Part shown: positions 16,600 to 25,140 of the stretch, in pieces
Layout of the letters: the number at the start of each line of letters is the position of its first letter
Position numbering within the stretch: position 1 is the first letter of the stretch
NCBI RefSeq assembly: GCF_040546765.1
Contig: NZ_JBEPOK010000001.1
Location: forward strand, 2,046,001 to 2,110,000
Source: Arthrobacter sp. OAP107
GTDB lineage: Bacteria; Actinomycetota; Actinomycetes; Actinomycetales; Micrococcaceae
DNA: 64,000 nt
Direction of reading: 5' to 3'
Position numbers and translations under genes: made by a program
The notes under the pieces: model-generated
What the model saw: only the letters and a program-made list of their open reading frames with translations
What the model was told of the DNA's origin: nothing
The model's database searches: none

Positions 16600-17247
16600 T
16601 TGATTAGTTTTCTCCGCGGAACTGTGGCGCACGTCGGGCTGTCCACCGCCGTAATCGATCTCAACGGCGCCGGCATGAGCGTCTATGCCACTCCGCAGAC
16701 GCTCAGCAAGCTCCGGACCGGTGAGGAGGGGAAGCTTTTCACCTCCCTGATTGTCCGGGAAGACTCCCTGACCCTGTTCGGCTTCGCCAGCGCCGACGAG
16801 CGGGAAGTTTTCGACACTCTGCTCAGTGTCAGCGGTGTTGGTCCGCGGCTCGCCCTCGCAGTCCTGGCCGTGCACGATCCCGAGGCCATCCGCATCGCCG
16901 CGCACACCGAGGACAGCAAGACGTTCACCAAGGTCCCGGGGATCGGCCCGAAGGTCGCCGGGCGCATCGTCCTGGAACTGGCCGGGAAACTGGTGCCGCA
17001 CGGCACAGCCACGCCAGCGGGAGCGCCGGCTGCTTCATCGGAAGGCGTCTGGAAGCCGCAGGTCGTGGCCGCCATGACCAGCCTGGGATGGTCCGAAAAG
17101 GACGCCTCGGGCAGCATCGACAAGGCCCTTGCGGATGCGCCGGAACTCGCCGGCGAAGGCAATGTTGCGGAGATCCTGCGCACCACACTGCGCTGGCTGG
17201 GCCAGGACGGCGCCCGGGCAGGCAACAGGGTAGGCAGCCGTGGCTGA
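16600..17247 (+). CDS. ruvA: Holliday junction branch-migration protein RuvA
   Basis: A 215-residue DNA-binding subunit that forms a tetramer on the junction and loads RuvB. It has the N-terminal OB fold (ISFLRGTVAHVG), the helix-hairpin-helix pair (LSVSGVGPRLALAVL, TKVPGIGPKVAGRI) and the C-terminal RuvB-binding domain after an Ala/Pro linker near residue 140. The start is TTG at 16600, preceded by CAGGAG. The end overlaps ruvB by 8 bp. Confidence 0.96.
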   Translation: MISFLRGTVAHVGLSTAVIDLNGAGMSVYATPQTLSKLRTGEEGKLFTSLIVREDSLTLFGFASADEREVFDTLLSVSGVGPRLALAVLAVHDPEAIRIAAHTEDSKTFTKVPGIGPKVAGRIVLELAGKLVPHGTATPAGAPAASSEGVWKPQVVAAMTSLGWSEKDASGSIDKALADAPELAGEGNVAEILRTTLRWLGQDGARAGNRVGSRG

Positions 17248-18328
17248 GCCGTCCCTGGTCGCCGGAGGAGAAGAGCCGGAAGAGCGGGCCATCGAGGCGG
17301 CGCTTCGGCCCAAGAACCTCGACGACTTTGTGGGCCAGCACAGGGTCCGCAAGCAGCTTTCCCTGGTGCTGAAGGCATCCCGGATGCGCGGGCGCAGCGC
17401 GGACCACGTCCTCTTTTCCGGTCCGCCGGGCCTCGGCAAGACCACACTCGCCATGATTGTTGCGTCCGAGATGAACGCGCCGCTGCGGATCAGCAGCGGC
17501 CCCGCAATCCAGCACGCCGGAGACCTCGCCGCCATCCTTTCCTCGCTGTCCGAAGGCGAAGTCCTCTTCCTGGACGAAATCCACAGGATGTCCCGCCCGG
17601 CCGAGGAAATGCTCTACATGGCCATGGAGGACTTCCGCGTTGACATCGTGGTGGGCAAGGGCGCTGGCGCCACGGCCATTCCGCTGGAGCTGCCGCCCTT
17701 TACGCTGGTGGGTGCCACCACACGTGCTGGCCTCCTGCCGGGTCCGCTCCGGGACCGCTTCGGCTTCACCGGGCACCTGGAGTTTTATTCGGTGGAAGAG
17801 CTGGAATTGGTGCTCCGCCGGTCCGCCGGACTCCTCGACCTGAAGGTGAATTCGGCCGGCTTCACTGAGATCGCCGGACGCTCACGCGGTACGCCCCGCA
17901 TCGCCAACCGGCTGCTGCGGCGGGTCCGGGACTGGGCGCTGGTCCACGGAATCGAGCAGATCGATGCCCGCTCCGCCTCCGCCGCGCTGGACATGTACGA
18001 AGTGGACAAGCGAGGCCTGGACCGGCTGGACCGGTCAGTGCTGGAAGCGCTGATCACCAAATTCGGCGGCGGCCCGGTGGGCCTGTCAACCCTGGCCATC
18101 GCCGTGGGGGAGGAGCCGGAGACGGTGGAGACCGTCGCCGAGCCGTATTTGGTCCGGGAGGGGCTGCTGGGCAGGACGCCGCGGGGCCGGATCGCCATGG
18201 CGCCGGCCTGGACCCACTTGGGGCTGGCCGTGCCGGCGGGCGTCTTCGGCCAGGAAACCCTGGACCTTTTCGGGGCGGGGCCGGGTGATGAGGAATCGTC
18301 ATCTGAGTGGGTTTCCAGCACCCAATAG
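17240..18328 (+). CDS. ruvB: Holliday junction branch-migration ATPase RuvB
   Basis: A 362-residue AAA+ motor that drives branch migration with RuvA. Visible are FVGQHRVRKQL, the Walker A GPPGLGKTTL, the Walker B FLDEIHRM, sensor 1 GATTRAG and the Arg-finger region GPLRDRFG, followed by the winged-helix C-terminal domain (TPRGRIAM). The start is GTG at 17240 inside the ruvA end. Confidence 0.97.
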   Translation: MAEPSLVAGGEEPEERAIEAALRPKNLDDFVGQHRVRKQLSLVLKASRMRGRSADHVLFSGPPGLGKTTLAMIVASEMNAPLRISSGPAIQHAGDLAAILSSLSEGEVLFLDEIHRMSRPAEEMLYMAMEDFRVDIVVGKGAGATAIPLELPPFTLVGATTRAGLLPGPLRDRFGFTGHLEFYSVEELELVLRRSAGLLDLKVNSAGFTEIAGRSRGTPRIANRLLRRVRDWALVHGIEQIDARSASAALDMYEVDKRGLDRLDRSVLEALITKFGGGPVGLSTLAIAVGEEPETVETVAEPYLVREGLLGRTPRGRIAMAPAWTHLGLAVPAGVFGQETLDLFGAGPGDEESSSEWVSSTQ

Positions 18329-18508
18329 CAGCGCCCTCCCAGCTTTTCCCTCTAGACTGGAAGGACGCTCGGCACGTCCGGGCTTTGTTTCCGTGTCCCG
18401 CTTCGGCGGGCCGCCCGCGGCCGGTCTCCCGTGTCCGGGCGGGCAGCCCGGTGCAAAGCGGACGTCGCTGTCAACCAGCTACGCAAGTTACAGAACGGAA
18501 AAATCCTC

Positions 18509-18928
18509 TTGGATCCAATGACAATTCTGCTGTTCGTCATGCTCGGCGTGTTCATCTTCATGATGTTCCGCCGCAACAAGAAAACGCAGCAGCAGCAGAC
18601 CCAGCTGCAGTCGCAGTTCGCTCCTGGCGTCGAGGTCATGACCAGCTTCGGACTGTTCGGCCGCATCGAGTCGATCGACGAAGCGGAGAACAAGGTCGTC
18701 CTGGAACTGTCGCCCGGCAACCTGGCCACCGTCCACCGCCAGGCCGTAACCAAGATCGTGGAGCCCGCCGTCGAAACGCAGGCCGTTCCCGATGACGCAT
18801 CGGCGCTGACGGCCGAGGAGCCGCGGGACCCCGAGGCGCTGACTCCCGAAAACAACGCCGGCACGGCCGGCGAAACTCCGGACGAAACCCTCAAGCGCCT
18901 CAACGACGAGGGCAAGAAGGACATCTAG
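18509..18928 (+). CDS. yajC: Preprotein translocase accessory subunit YajC
   Basis: A small single-pass membrane protein that associates with SecDF. The hydrophobic segment ILLFVMLGVFIFMMF is followed by the basic RRNKKTQQQQ and the conserved GVEVMTSFGLFGRI domain. The C terminus is long and acidic (Ala/Glu/Pro-rich, ending DEGKKDI). The start is either TTG at 18509 (giving MDPMTILL, as in relatives) or ATG at 18518. A TAGACT hexamer at 18353-18358 could be the -10 of a promoter for yajC-secD-secF. Confidence 0.9.
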   Translation: MDPMTILLFVMLGVFIFMMFRRNKKTQQQQTQLQSQFAPGVEVMTSFGLFGRIESIDEAENKVVLELSPGNLATVHRQAVTKIVEPAVETQAVPDDASALTAEEPRDPEALTPENNAGTAGETPDETLKRLNDEGKKDI

Positions 18929-19028
18929 TCCGCCGCTTCCGCACGGTACAGCTGTCTACGGCTGCGGAGCCGCCGGGGGCGGCGAGGTTCGCCCCGGCGG
19001 CCCTCCGCAAATAATAGAAAGATAGGCA

Positions 19029-20786
19029 ATGGCACGAACTGGCCGCAAAAAACCATCACTTCGGGTGCTGGTCTGGCTTGGTGTAATCCTGGCCGCCATG
19101 ACGGCCGTCCTTGCGGGCGGCACAATGTCCGGGGTTGCCAGCTGGAGCCCGAAGCTTGCCCTGGACCTTGAGGGCGGCACCCAGATGATCCTGGCACCCA
19201 AAGTTGAGGGCAACTCGGACATCAATGAGGAGCAGCTCAACCAGGCGGTGGCCATCATCCGCCAGCGGGTGGACGGCTCGGGTGTCGCAGAGGCTGAGAT
19301 CAGCACGCAGTCCGGGCGCAACGTGGTGGTGAGCCTTCCCGGCACCCCGTCCACGGAAACCCGTGCCCTCATCCAGGCCTCCGCGGACATGAACTTCCGG
19401 CCCGTGCTCGTCACAGGCGCCGGAGCAGCGGTCCCTGCCGCGCAGCGGACACCTGCTGCCCAGCTGCCGAAGCCGACGGCCAAGCCGACAAACGCCAGCG
19501 ATTCGAACTGGATCACCGCGGACATCCAGAAGCAGTTCGAGGCCCTCGACTGTGACCACCCGGCGCAGGAGAAGCAGGAGCGTTCCGACCCGGCCAAGCC
19601 GCTGGTCACCTGCGAGCCTGCCACCGACAAGACACCTGCGATCAAGTACATCCTGGGTCCGGTCGAGGTCAAGGGCGTGGAGATCCAGGGCTCGACGTTC
19701 CAGCTCCAGCAGGGCGCCCAGGGTGCCGTCACCAACGAATGGGCTGTCAACATCCAGTTCAACGCTGAGGGTACGGCCAAGTTCAAGACGGTCACAGAAC
19801 GCCTCAACCAGTTCTACGTTGCTGCGGGCGGTGAGACCGGCAGCGATCCCAAGTCGCAGTTCGCCATTGTCCTGGATGACCAGGTCATTTCGGCCCCGCG
19901 GTCCCAGGCGGTCATCACCGACGGCCGCCCGCAGATCACCGGCGGCTTCACGGAGAAGTCGGCCAAGGCGCTGTCGGACCAGCTCCGGTTCGGTGCCCTG
20001 CCCATCAGCTTCGACATCCAGAGCGAGCAGCAGATTTCCGCCACCCTCGGCGGTGAGCAGCTCCGGATGGGCCTCCTCGCCGGCCTGATCGGCCTGCTGC
20101 TGGTGGTTGTCTACTCGCTGTTCCAGTACCGGGCGCTCGGCTTCGTCACCATTTTCTCCCTCGTGGTGGCGGGTGCGCTTACATACCTTGCCATTGCAAT
20201 CCTTGGCTGGACCGAGAATTACCGGCTGTCCCTCGCCGGCGTCGCCGGTCTCATCGTGGCCATCGGCCAGACAGCGGACTCGTTCATCGTGTACTTCGAA
20301 CGCATCCGTGATGAGCTCCGCGAGGGCCGCGGCCTGGTGTCGGCAGTGGAGAACGGCTGGAAGCGGGCCAAGCGGACCGTCCTGGCATCCAAAGCGGTCA
20401 ACCTCCTGGCTGCACTGGTGCTGTACTTCGTGGCCGTCGGCAACGTGCGCGGCTTTGCCTTCACGCTAGGCCTGACCGCCATCGCCGACCTCATCGTCGT
20501 GTTCATGTTCACCCACCCCACGCTGCAGCAGCTGGCCAGGACCCGGTTCTTCGGCGAAGGCCACAAGTTCTCCGGTCTTGATCCCGAGCGCCTCGGCGCG
20601 GTGCCGCTCTACCGGGGCGCCGGCAGGCTCCGCAGCCCCGAGGACAAGCCGTCAGTGGTACGCGCCAAGAACACCGGTGCCGCGGCTGAGGCTGAGCGCC
20701 GGATGACCATCGCTGAACGCCGCCGCGCGGAGCAGCAGGAGCAGCTAGCCGGTTCCTCCAAGGGCCCGGCCAAGGAGGGCAAGTAA
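19029..20786 (+). CDS. secD: Protein translocase subunit SecD
   Basis: A 585-residue membrane protein that, with SecF, uses the proton gradient to pull secreted proteins out of SecYEG. The first membrane segment is at residues 12-32, the motif LDLEGGTQ is just after it, a large external P1 domain follows, and five more membrane helices come after about residue 340 (RMGLLAGLIGLLLVVVY onward). A basic cytoplasmic tail is rich in Ala, Glu and Arg. secF follows with its ATG directly after the stop. Confidence 0.96.
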   Translation: MARTGRKKPSLRVLVWLGVILAAMTAVLAGGTMSGVASWSPKLALDLEGGTQMILAPKVEGNSDINEEQLNQAVAIIRQRVDGSGVAEAEISTQSGRNVVVSLPGTPSTETRALIQASADMNFRPVLVTGAGAAVPAAQRTPAAQLPKPTAKPTNASDSNWITADIQKQFEALDCDHPAQEKQERSDPAKPLVTCEPATDKTPAIKYILGPVEVKGVEIQGSTFQLQQGAQGAVTNEWAVNIQFNAEGTAKFKTVTERLNQFYVAAGGETGSDPKSQFAIVLDDQVISAPRSQAVITDGRPQITGGFTEKSAKALSDQLRFGALPISFDIQSEQQISATLGGEQLRMGLLAGLIGLLLVVVYSLFQYRALGFVTIFSLVVAGALTYLAIAILGWTENYRLSLAGVAGLIVAIGQTADSFIVYFERIRDELREGRGLVSAVENGWKRAKRTVLASKAVNLLAALVLYFVAVGNVRGFAFTLGLTAIADLIVVFMFTHPTLQQLARTRFFGEGHKFSGLDPERLGAVPLYRGAGRLRSPEDKPSVVRAKNTGAAAEAERRMTIAERRRAEQQEQLAGSSKGPAKEGK

Positions 20787-21803
20787 ATGTCCAGTTTCGC
20801 GAAATTCGGCAACGAGCTCTATACCGGCAAGCGTTCCTACGACTTCGTCGGGGCCAAGAAAATCTGGTTCACCGTGGCCGCCATTGCGGTTGCGCTGTCT
20901 ATCCTGATCCCGGTGGTCAAGGGCGGCTTCAACCTGGGCATTGAGTTCCGCGGCGGTTCCGAGTTCACGGTGTCCAACGTCAAGACCACCGAATCGGCCG
21001 TGGGAGAGAAGGCTGTCCACGACGTCGTTCCCGGCAGCGTGCCGCGCGTGGCCAACGTGGCCGGAACCACTATGCGGATCCAGACGGACAAGCTCTCCGA
21101 CGACGAGACCCTCAAGATCAAGGAAGGTCTCACCAAGGCCTACGGCGTAACGGACAATGAGGTGACCTCCACCTTCGTTGGCCCCACCTGGGGTGCCGAT
21201 GTCACCAAGCAGGCCCTGATCGGGCTCGTGGTCTTCGTTGCCCTCGCGACCGTCCTGATGGCCCTCTACTTCCGGACCTGGAAGATGTCGCTCTCGGCGA
21301 TCGTGGGCATGCTCGTCACCATGTTCATCACCGCCGGTGTCTACGCCCTGAGCGACTTCGAGGTCACGCCGTCGGCGATTATCGGATTCCTGACAGTGCT
21401 CAGCTATTCGCTGTACGACACTGTGGTGGTGTTCGACAAGATCCGTGAAAACACGGCCGACATCGATACCTCCTCGCGCCGCACCTTCGGCGAGGAAGTC
21501 AACCTGGCCGTCAACCAGACCCTGGTCCGCTCCATCAACACCATGATGGTTGCCATCCTCCCGGTCGGGGCGATCCTGTTCATCGGGGCCGGCCTGCTGG
21601 GCGCCGGAACCCTGCGCGACCTTTCCCTGGCCCTGTTCGTCGGGATCCTGATCGGCACCGCGGCGACGATCTTCATCGCGGCGCCGATGTATGCCTGGCT
21701 GCGCCAGGGCGAGGCGCCGCTGGTCAAGCAAGCCCAGCGCGTCAAGCAGCGCCGGGTGGACGCCGCCGCCAAGGCTGCCGCCGCCGAGCCTGCAAAAGCA
21801 TAA
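20787..21803 (+). CDS. secF: Protein translocase subunit SecF
   Basis: A 338-residue partner of SecD with six membrane helices. The hallmark GIEFRGGSEF is near residue 52 and YSLYDTVVVFDKIREN near 210. The C terminus is Lys/Ala-rich. It starts immediately after secD, and a strong hairpin terminator follows 31 bp after the stop. Confidence 0.96.
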   Translation: MSSFAKFGNELYTGKRSYDFVGAKKIWFTVAAIAVALSILIPVVKGGFNLGIEFRGGSEFTVSNVKTTESAVGEKAVHDVVPGSVPRVANVAGTTMRIQTDKLSDDETLKIKEGLTKAYGVTDNEVTSTFVGPTWGADVTKQALIGLVVFVALATVLMALYFRTWKMSLSAIVGMLVTMFITAGVYALSDFEVTPSAIIGFLTVLSYSLYDTVVVFDKIRENTADIDTSSRRTFGEEVNLAVNQTLVRSINTMMVAILPVGAILFIGAGLLGAGTLRDLSLALFVGILIGTAATIFIAAPMYAWLRQGEAPLVKQAQRVKQRRVDAAAKAAAAEPAKA

Positions 21804-21833
21804 GGAACTCCCGCAACAGCCTGGAGCGTCCGG

Positions 21834-21868
21834 ACCGGATGCCGTCACCGCGACGGCGTCCGGTCTTT
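21834..21868 (+). terminator. Hairpin terminator after secF
   Basis: accggatgccgtc (21834-21846) pairs with gacggcgtccggt (21852-21864), with one T-G wobble and a 5-base loop, followed by cttt. Confidence 0.75.
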
Positions 21869-22014
21869 GCGTTAAGCGCATGCGTCGCCCCCACCGGACC
21901 GCCCGGGTACCGGGCTGCGTGGCCGGCTGCGCCTTTGGTGACGGACGCGGTTATCGGTCGGGCCCGGAGCGGGAATACACTGGGATAATTAAACGGGTCG
22001 TGAGGGGTACTTCA

Positions 22015-24408
22015 TTGGAAGAGGGTTCGACGTCGGCGCCAACGGCTGCCGGAGGCAACGGTCCGGGCCAGGGACAACAGACTGGTCTGGTGGCTGCCGG
22101 GCGCCCGGCGCCCGGCGTGCCCGTGGACAACTCCGGTGTCCGGCCCACATTCCCGGGCCGGCGTGAGCGCACCAGGTCCCGCCTGGCGCGGCTGACGGGC
22201 CGCAGCACCGCGACATACTCGCCCATCCTGGAGCCGCTGCTGCGGACCGTGCGGGCGAACAACCCCAAGGAAGACTTCGACCTGATCCAGCGCGCCTTCG
22301 TGGTCGCGGAGCAAAGCCACCGCGGGCAGAAGCGCAAGAGCGGTGATCCATACATCACCCATCCCGTCGCCGTCGCGACGATCCTCGCGGAACTCGGACT
22401 CAGCGGCACCACCCTGGCCGCGGCGCTGCTCCACGACACCGTGGAGGACACGCCTTACACGCTTGAGGACCTTCGGGCAGACTTCGGTCCCGAAGTGGCC
22501 ATGCTGGTTGACGGTGTCACCAAGCTGGACAAGGTCAGCTTCGGCGAGGCTGCCCAGTCCGAGACCGTCCGCAAGATGGTCGTGGCCATGGCCAAGGACA
22601 TTCGCGTCCTCATGATCAAACTCGCGGACAGGCTCCACAACGCCCGCACGTGGCGCTTCGTCTCCGCCGAGTCGTCCGCCCGCAAGGCCCGGGAAACGCT
22701 GGAGATCTTCGCGCCGCTGGCACACCGGCTGGGAATGAACACCATCAAGTGGGAGCTCGAGGACTTGTCCTTCGCGGCGCTCTACCCCAAGGTGTACGAG
22801 GAAATCGTCCGCATGGTGGGCGACCGCACGCCGGAGCGTGAAAAGAGCCTCAGCGTGATCCGGAACCAGATCGCCGACGATCTGCGAACGGCGCGGATCA
22901 AGGCGACGATTACCGGCCGGCCCAAGCACTATTATTCGATCTACCAGAAGATGATCGTCAGGGACAAGGACTTCGACGACATCAACGACCTCATGGGCGT
23001 CCGTGTCCTGGTGGACTCGGTCCGGGACTGTTACGCCGCCCTGGGCACCCTGCATTCGCGCTGGAACCCGCTGCCGGGCCGGTTCAAGGACTACATCGCG
23101 ATGCCGAAATTCAACATGTACCAGTCCCTGCACACCACTGTCATCGGCCCCGGCGGCAAACCGGTTGAAATCCAAATCCGGACGCACGAGATGCACCGCC
23201 GTGCCGAGTACGGTGTGGCGGCGCACTGGAAGTACAAGGACCAGCCGAACCGGACCGCCACCGGGCCCGGAAGCCCGCGCGACGGCGACATGGGCTGGCT
23301 CCGCTCCCTCGTGGACTGGCAGCAGGAGACCTCCGATCCCGGCGAGTTCCTGGACTCGCTCCGGTTCGAGATCAACGCCCGCGAAGTGTTCGTGTTCACC
23401 CCCAAGGGCGAGGTTATGGCCCTGCCGGCCGGCTCCACACCGGTGGACTTCGCCTATGCCGTGCACACCGAAGTAGGCCACCGCACCATCGGCGCCCGGG
23501 TCAACGGCAAGCTGGTGCCGCTCAACAGCGAGCTCAACCACGGCGACTGGGTGGAGATCTTCACCTCGAAGGCCGAGGGCGCAGGCCCCAGCCAGGACTG
23601 GCAGCACTTCGTCAAGAGCGCCCGGGCACGCAACAAGATCCGGCAGTGGTTCAGCAAAGAACGCCGTGAAGAGGCGATTGACCGCGGCAAGGAGCTTCTG
23701 ACCCGCGCCATGCGGAAGCAGAACCTTCCGCTGCAGCGCCTGATGACGCACGACGCGCTGGCCGCCGTGGCCGAGGACTTCAAGTACGTCGACATCTCCG
23801 GGCTGTACGCCGGGGTGGGGGACGGCCACACTTCCGCGCAGTCCGTCATGGAAAAGCTCGTCGAGAGCCTCGGCGGCAACGAAACACCCGACGACGACCT
23901 CACCGAAGTCAGCATCCCCACGCAGGTCAGCAAGGCCCGGTTCTCGGATTCCGGCGTGGTGGTCCGCGGCGTCGGCGACGTCTGGGTGAAGCTGGCCCGC
24001 TGTTGCACCCCCGTGCCGCCGGACCCCATTCTGGGCTTCGTCACCCGCGGCTCGGGCGTGTCGGTGCACCGGACGGACTGCACCAACGTGGCAGGCCTCA
24101 AGGACCAGCCGGATCGGATCGTCGACGTCGACTGGGCGCCGACGCAGTCAAGCGTCTTTTTGGTGGAGATCCAGGTGGAGGCGCTGGACCGGAAGTCCCT
24201 CCTCTCCGACGTGACGCGCGTGCTCTCCGAGAACCACGTGAACATCCTGGCGGCCAGCGTCCACACATCCACGGACCGCGTGGCCATCTCAAAGTTTGCC
24301 TTCGAGATGGGCGACCCCAAGTACCTCAGCCACGTGCTCAGTGCCGTACGGCGGATCGACGGGGTGTTCGACGTCTACCGGACCACGGGCAACCGCCGGC
24401 GAAGCTAG
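22015..24408 (+). CDS. relA: Bifunctional (p)ppGpp synthetase/hydrolase, Rel/Rsh
   Basis: A 797-residue stringent-response enzyme. The HD hydrolase domain shows ITHPVAVATILAELG and HDTVEDTPYT, so hydrolysis should be intact. The synthetase domain includes RFKDYIAMPKFNMYQSLHTT. TGS (near residue 455), the Cys-containing region (ARCCTPVPPD) and a C-terminal ACT domain complete the long-RSH architecture. I chose TTG at 22015 because GAGGGG lies 8 bases upstream; a GTG at 22000 is also in frame. A GATAAT at 21984-21989 is a candidate -10. The last 120 bp overlap an opposing gene. Confidence 0.95.
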   Translation: MEEGSTSAPTAAGGNGPGQGQQTGLVAAGRPAPGVPVDNSGVRPTFPGRRERTRSRLARLTGRSTATYSPILEPLLRTVRANNPKEDFDLIQRAFVVAEQSHRGQKRKSGDPYITHPVAVATILAELGLSGTTLAAALLHDTVEDTPYTLEDLRADFGPEVAMLVDGVTKLDKVSFGEAAQSETVRKMVVAMAKDIRVLMIKLADRLHNARTWRFVSAESSARKARETLEIFAPLAHRLGMNTIKWELEDLSFAALYPKVYEEIVRMVGDRTPEREKSLSVIRNQIADDLRTARIKATITGRPKHYYSIYQKMIVRDKDFDDINDLMGVRVLVDSVRDCYAALGTLHSRWNPLPGRFKDYIAMPKFNMYQSLHTTVIGPGGKPVEIQIRTHEMHRRAEYGVAAHWKYKDQPNRTATGPGSPRDGDMGWLRSLVDWQQETSDPGEFLDSLRFEINAREVFVFTPKGEVMALPAGSTPVDFAYAVHTEVGHRTIGARVNGKLVPLNSELNHGDWVEIFTSKAEGAGPSQDWQHFVKSARARNKIRQWFSKERREEAIDRGKELLTRAMRKQNLPLQRLMTHDALAAVAEDFKYVDISGLYAGVGDGHTSAQSVMEKLVESLGGNETPDDDLTEVSIPTQVSKARFSDSGVVVRGVGDVWVKLARCCTPVPPDPILGFVTRGSGVSVHRTDCTNVAGLKDQPDRIVDVDWAPTQSSVFLVEIQVEALDRKSLLSDVTRVLSENHVNILAASVHTSTDRVAISKFAFEMGDPKYLSHVLSAVRRIDGVFDVYRTTGNRRRS

Positions 24409-25053
24409 CAGCGAGAGTTTCTCCAGGGCTGCATTCTTGTGCGGCAGCCGGGGCATCGCCTCGACCGCCAGCACGAGGAGCCGGAGCCTGACATCGAGTT
24501 CGGGCTTCTCCAGGAGCAGCCGCAGGGCCGGAACTGCCCTCTCGGCCTCGACGTGCAAGGCGATATCCAGAGCCGTGCGGAGCGGACTCGACACCATCAG
24601 GCCACCAAGGCTGACGACGTCGAACGGACCCAGCCGCACCTCATGGAGGGTGCAGCCCCGGGTGGAGCGAAGGCTGGAGATCCGGCGTTTGGCGTCCACC
24701 AGGAGTGCCAGCCGGTCCGGCTCGCGTGCGCAGCCGTAGATCCAGGCCGCCGTCATCCGACCCGCCACCACGCGCCTCCGGACCGGGGCGGGCACACCGT
24801 GGGCCGCGGCACGTGCCCGCAGCTGCGGGGAAGCATCAGTCCCGGGAACTGTGTAGCCGTGCTGATAGAGCTGCGTCAGCACGCCGTCGGCCGCCATGGA
24901 CTGCAGCTCCGGCCAGGTGAAGGGAAGCCCCGGCGAATAGAGCTCCAGCAGCTGCACTGGGGAGTCGGCCGGCGGCGAACCACCCCGGCCGTGTGACGGG
25001 TGCGCCTGAAGCACAGGTGTCTGCGAAACAGGGAGCTGGGAGAACGGTGCCAT
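24289..25053 (-). CDS. AbiEi-antitoxin-like / putative HTH protein, unknown role
   Basis: A 254-residue protein. The middle part, with RRRVVAGRMTAAWIYG, LALLVDAKRR and VVSLGGLMVSSPLRTALDIAL, resembles the C-terminal domain of type IV antitoxin AbiEi-like proteins common in actinobacteria, usually without a toxin. No toxin gene lies beside it. The region around FTWPELQSMAADGVLTQLYQHGY could be a winged-helix segment. ATG at 25053 is preceded by AGGA. The last 40 codons are antisense to the end of relA, a 120-bp convergent overlap. The functional assignment is weak. Confidence 0.7.
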   Translation of the reverse strand: MAPFSQLPVSQTPVLQAHPSHGRGGSPPADSPVQLLELYSPGLPFTWPELQSMAADGVLTQLYQHGYTVPGTDASPQLRARAAAHGVPAPVRRRVVAGRMTAAWIYGCAREPDRLALLVDAKRRISSLRSTRGCTLHEVRLGPFDVVSLGGLMVSSPLRTALDIALHVEAERAVPALRLLLEKPELDVRLRLLVLAVEAMPRLPHKNAALEKLSLLASPAVARGPVDVEHPVDPPYGTEHVAEVLGVAHLEGKL

Positions 25054-25087
25054 TCCGTCATCCTGCCGGAATGGGCCTTAACCAGTA

Positions 25088-25127
25088 AGGCCCCGTCCCG
25101 GCTATGTGGATAACCGGAACGGGGCCT
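25088..25127 (-). terminator. Hairpin terminator after the DUF349 gene
   Basis: aggccccgtcccgg (25088-25101) pairs with ccggaacggggcct (25114-25127) with one wobble, lying just downstream of the minus-strand DUF349 stop at 25141. Confidence 0.7.
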
Positions 25128-25140
25128 GTGCTGGTGCTGC

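Noticed and set aside
22012..24069. Long open frame on the minus strand (685 codons) opposite relA
   Set aside because: It is a G/C-driven shadow of the relA codon pattern; it has no recognisable domain and low-complexity His/Val/Gly content. The same applies to the long minus frames opposite dnaE2, thrS, aspS and alaS.
24289..25053. Complete AbiE toxin-antitoxin phage-defence pair
   Set aside because: Only the AbiEi-like half is seen; no AbiEii nucleotidyltransferase toxin gene lies on either side, so no defence system is claimed.
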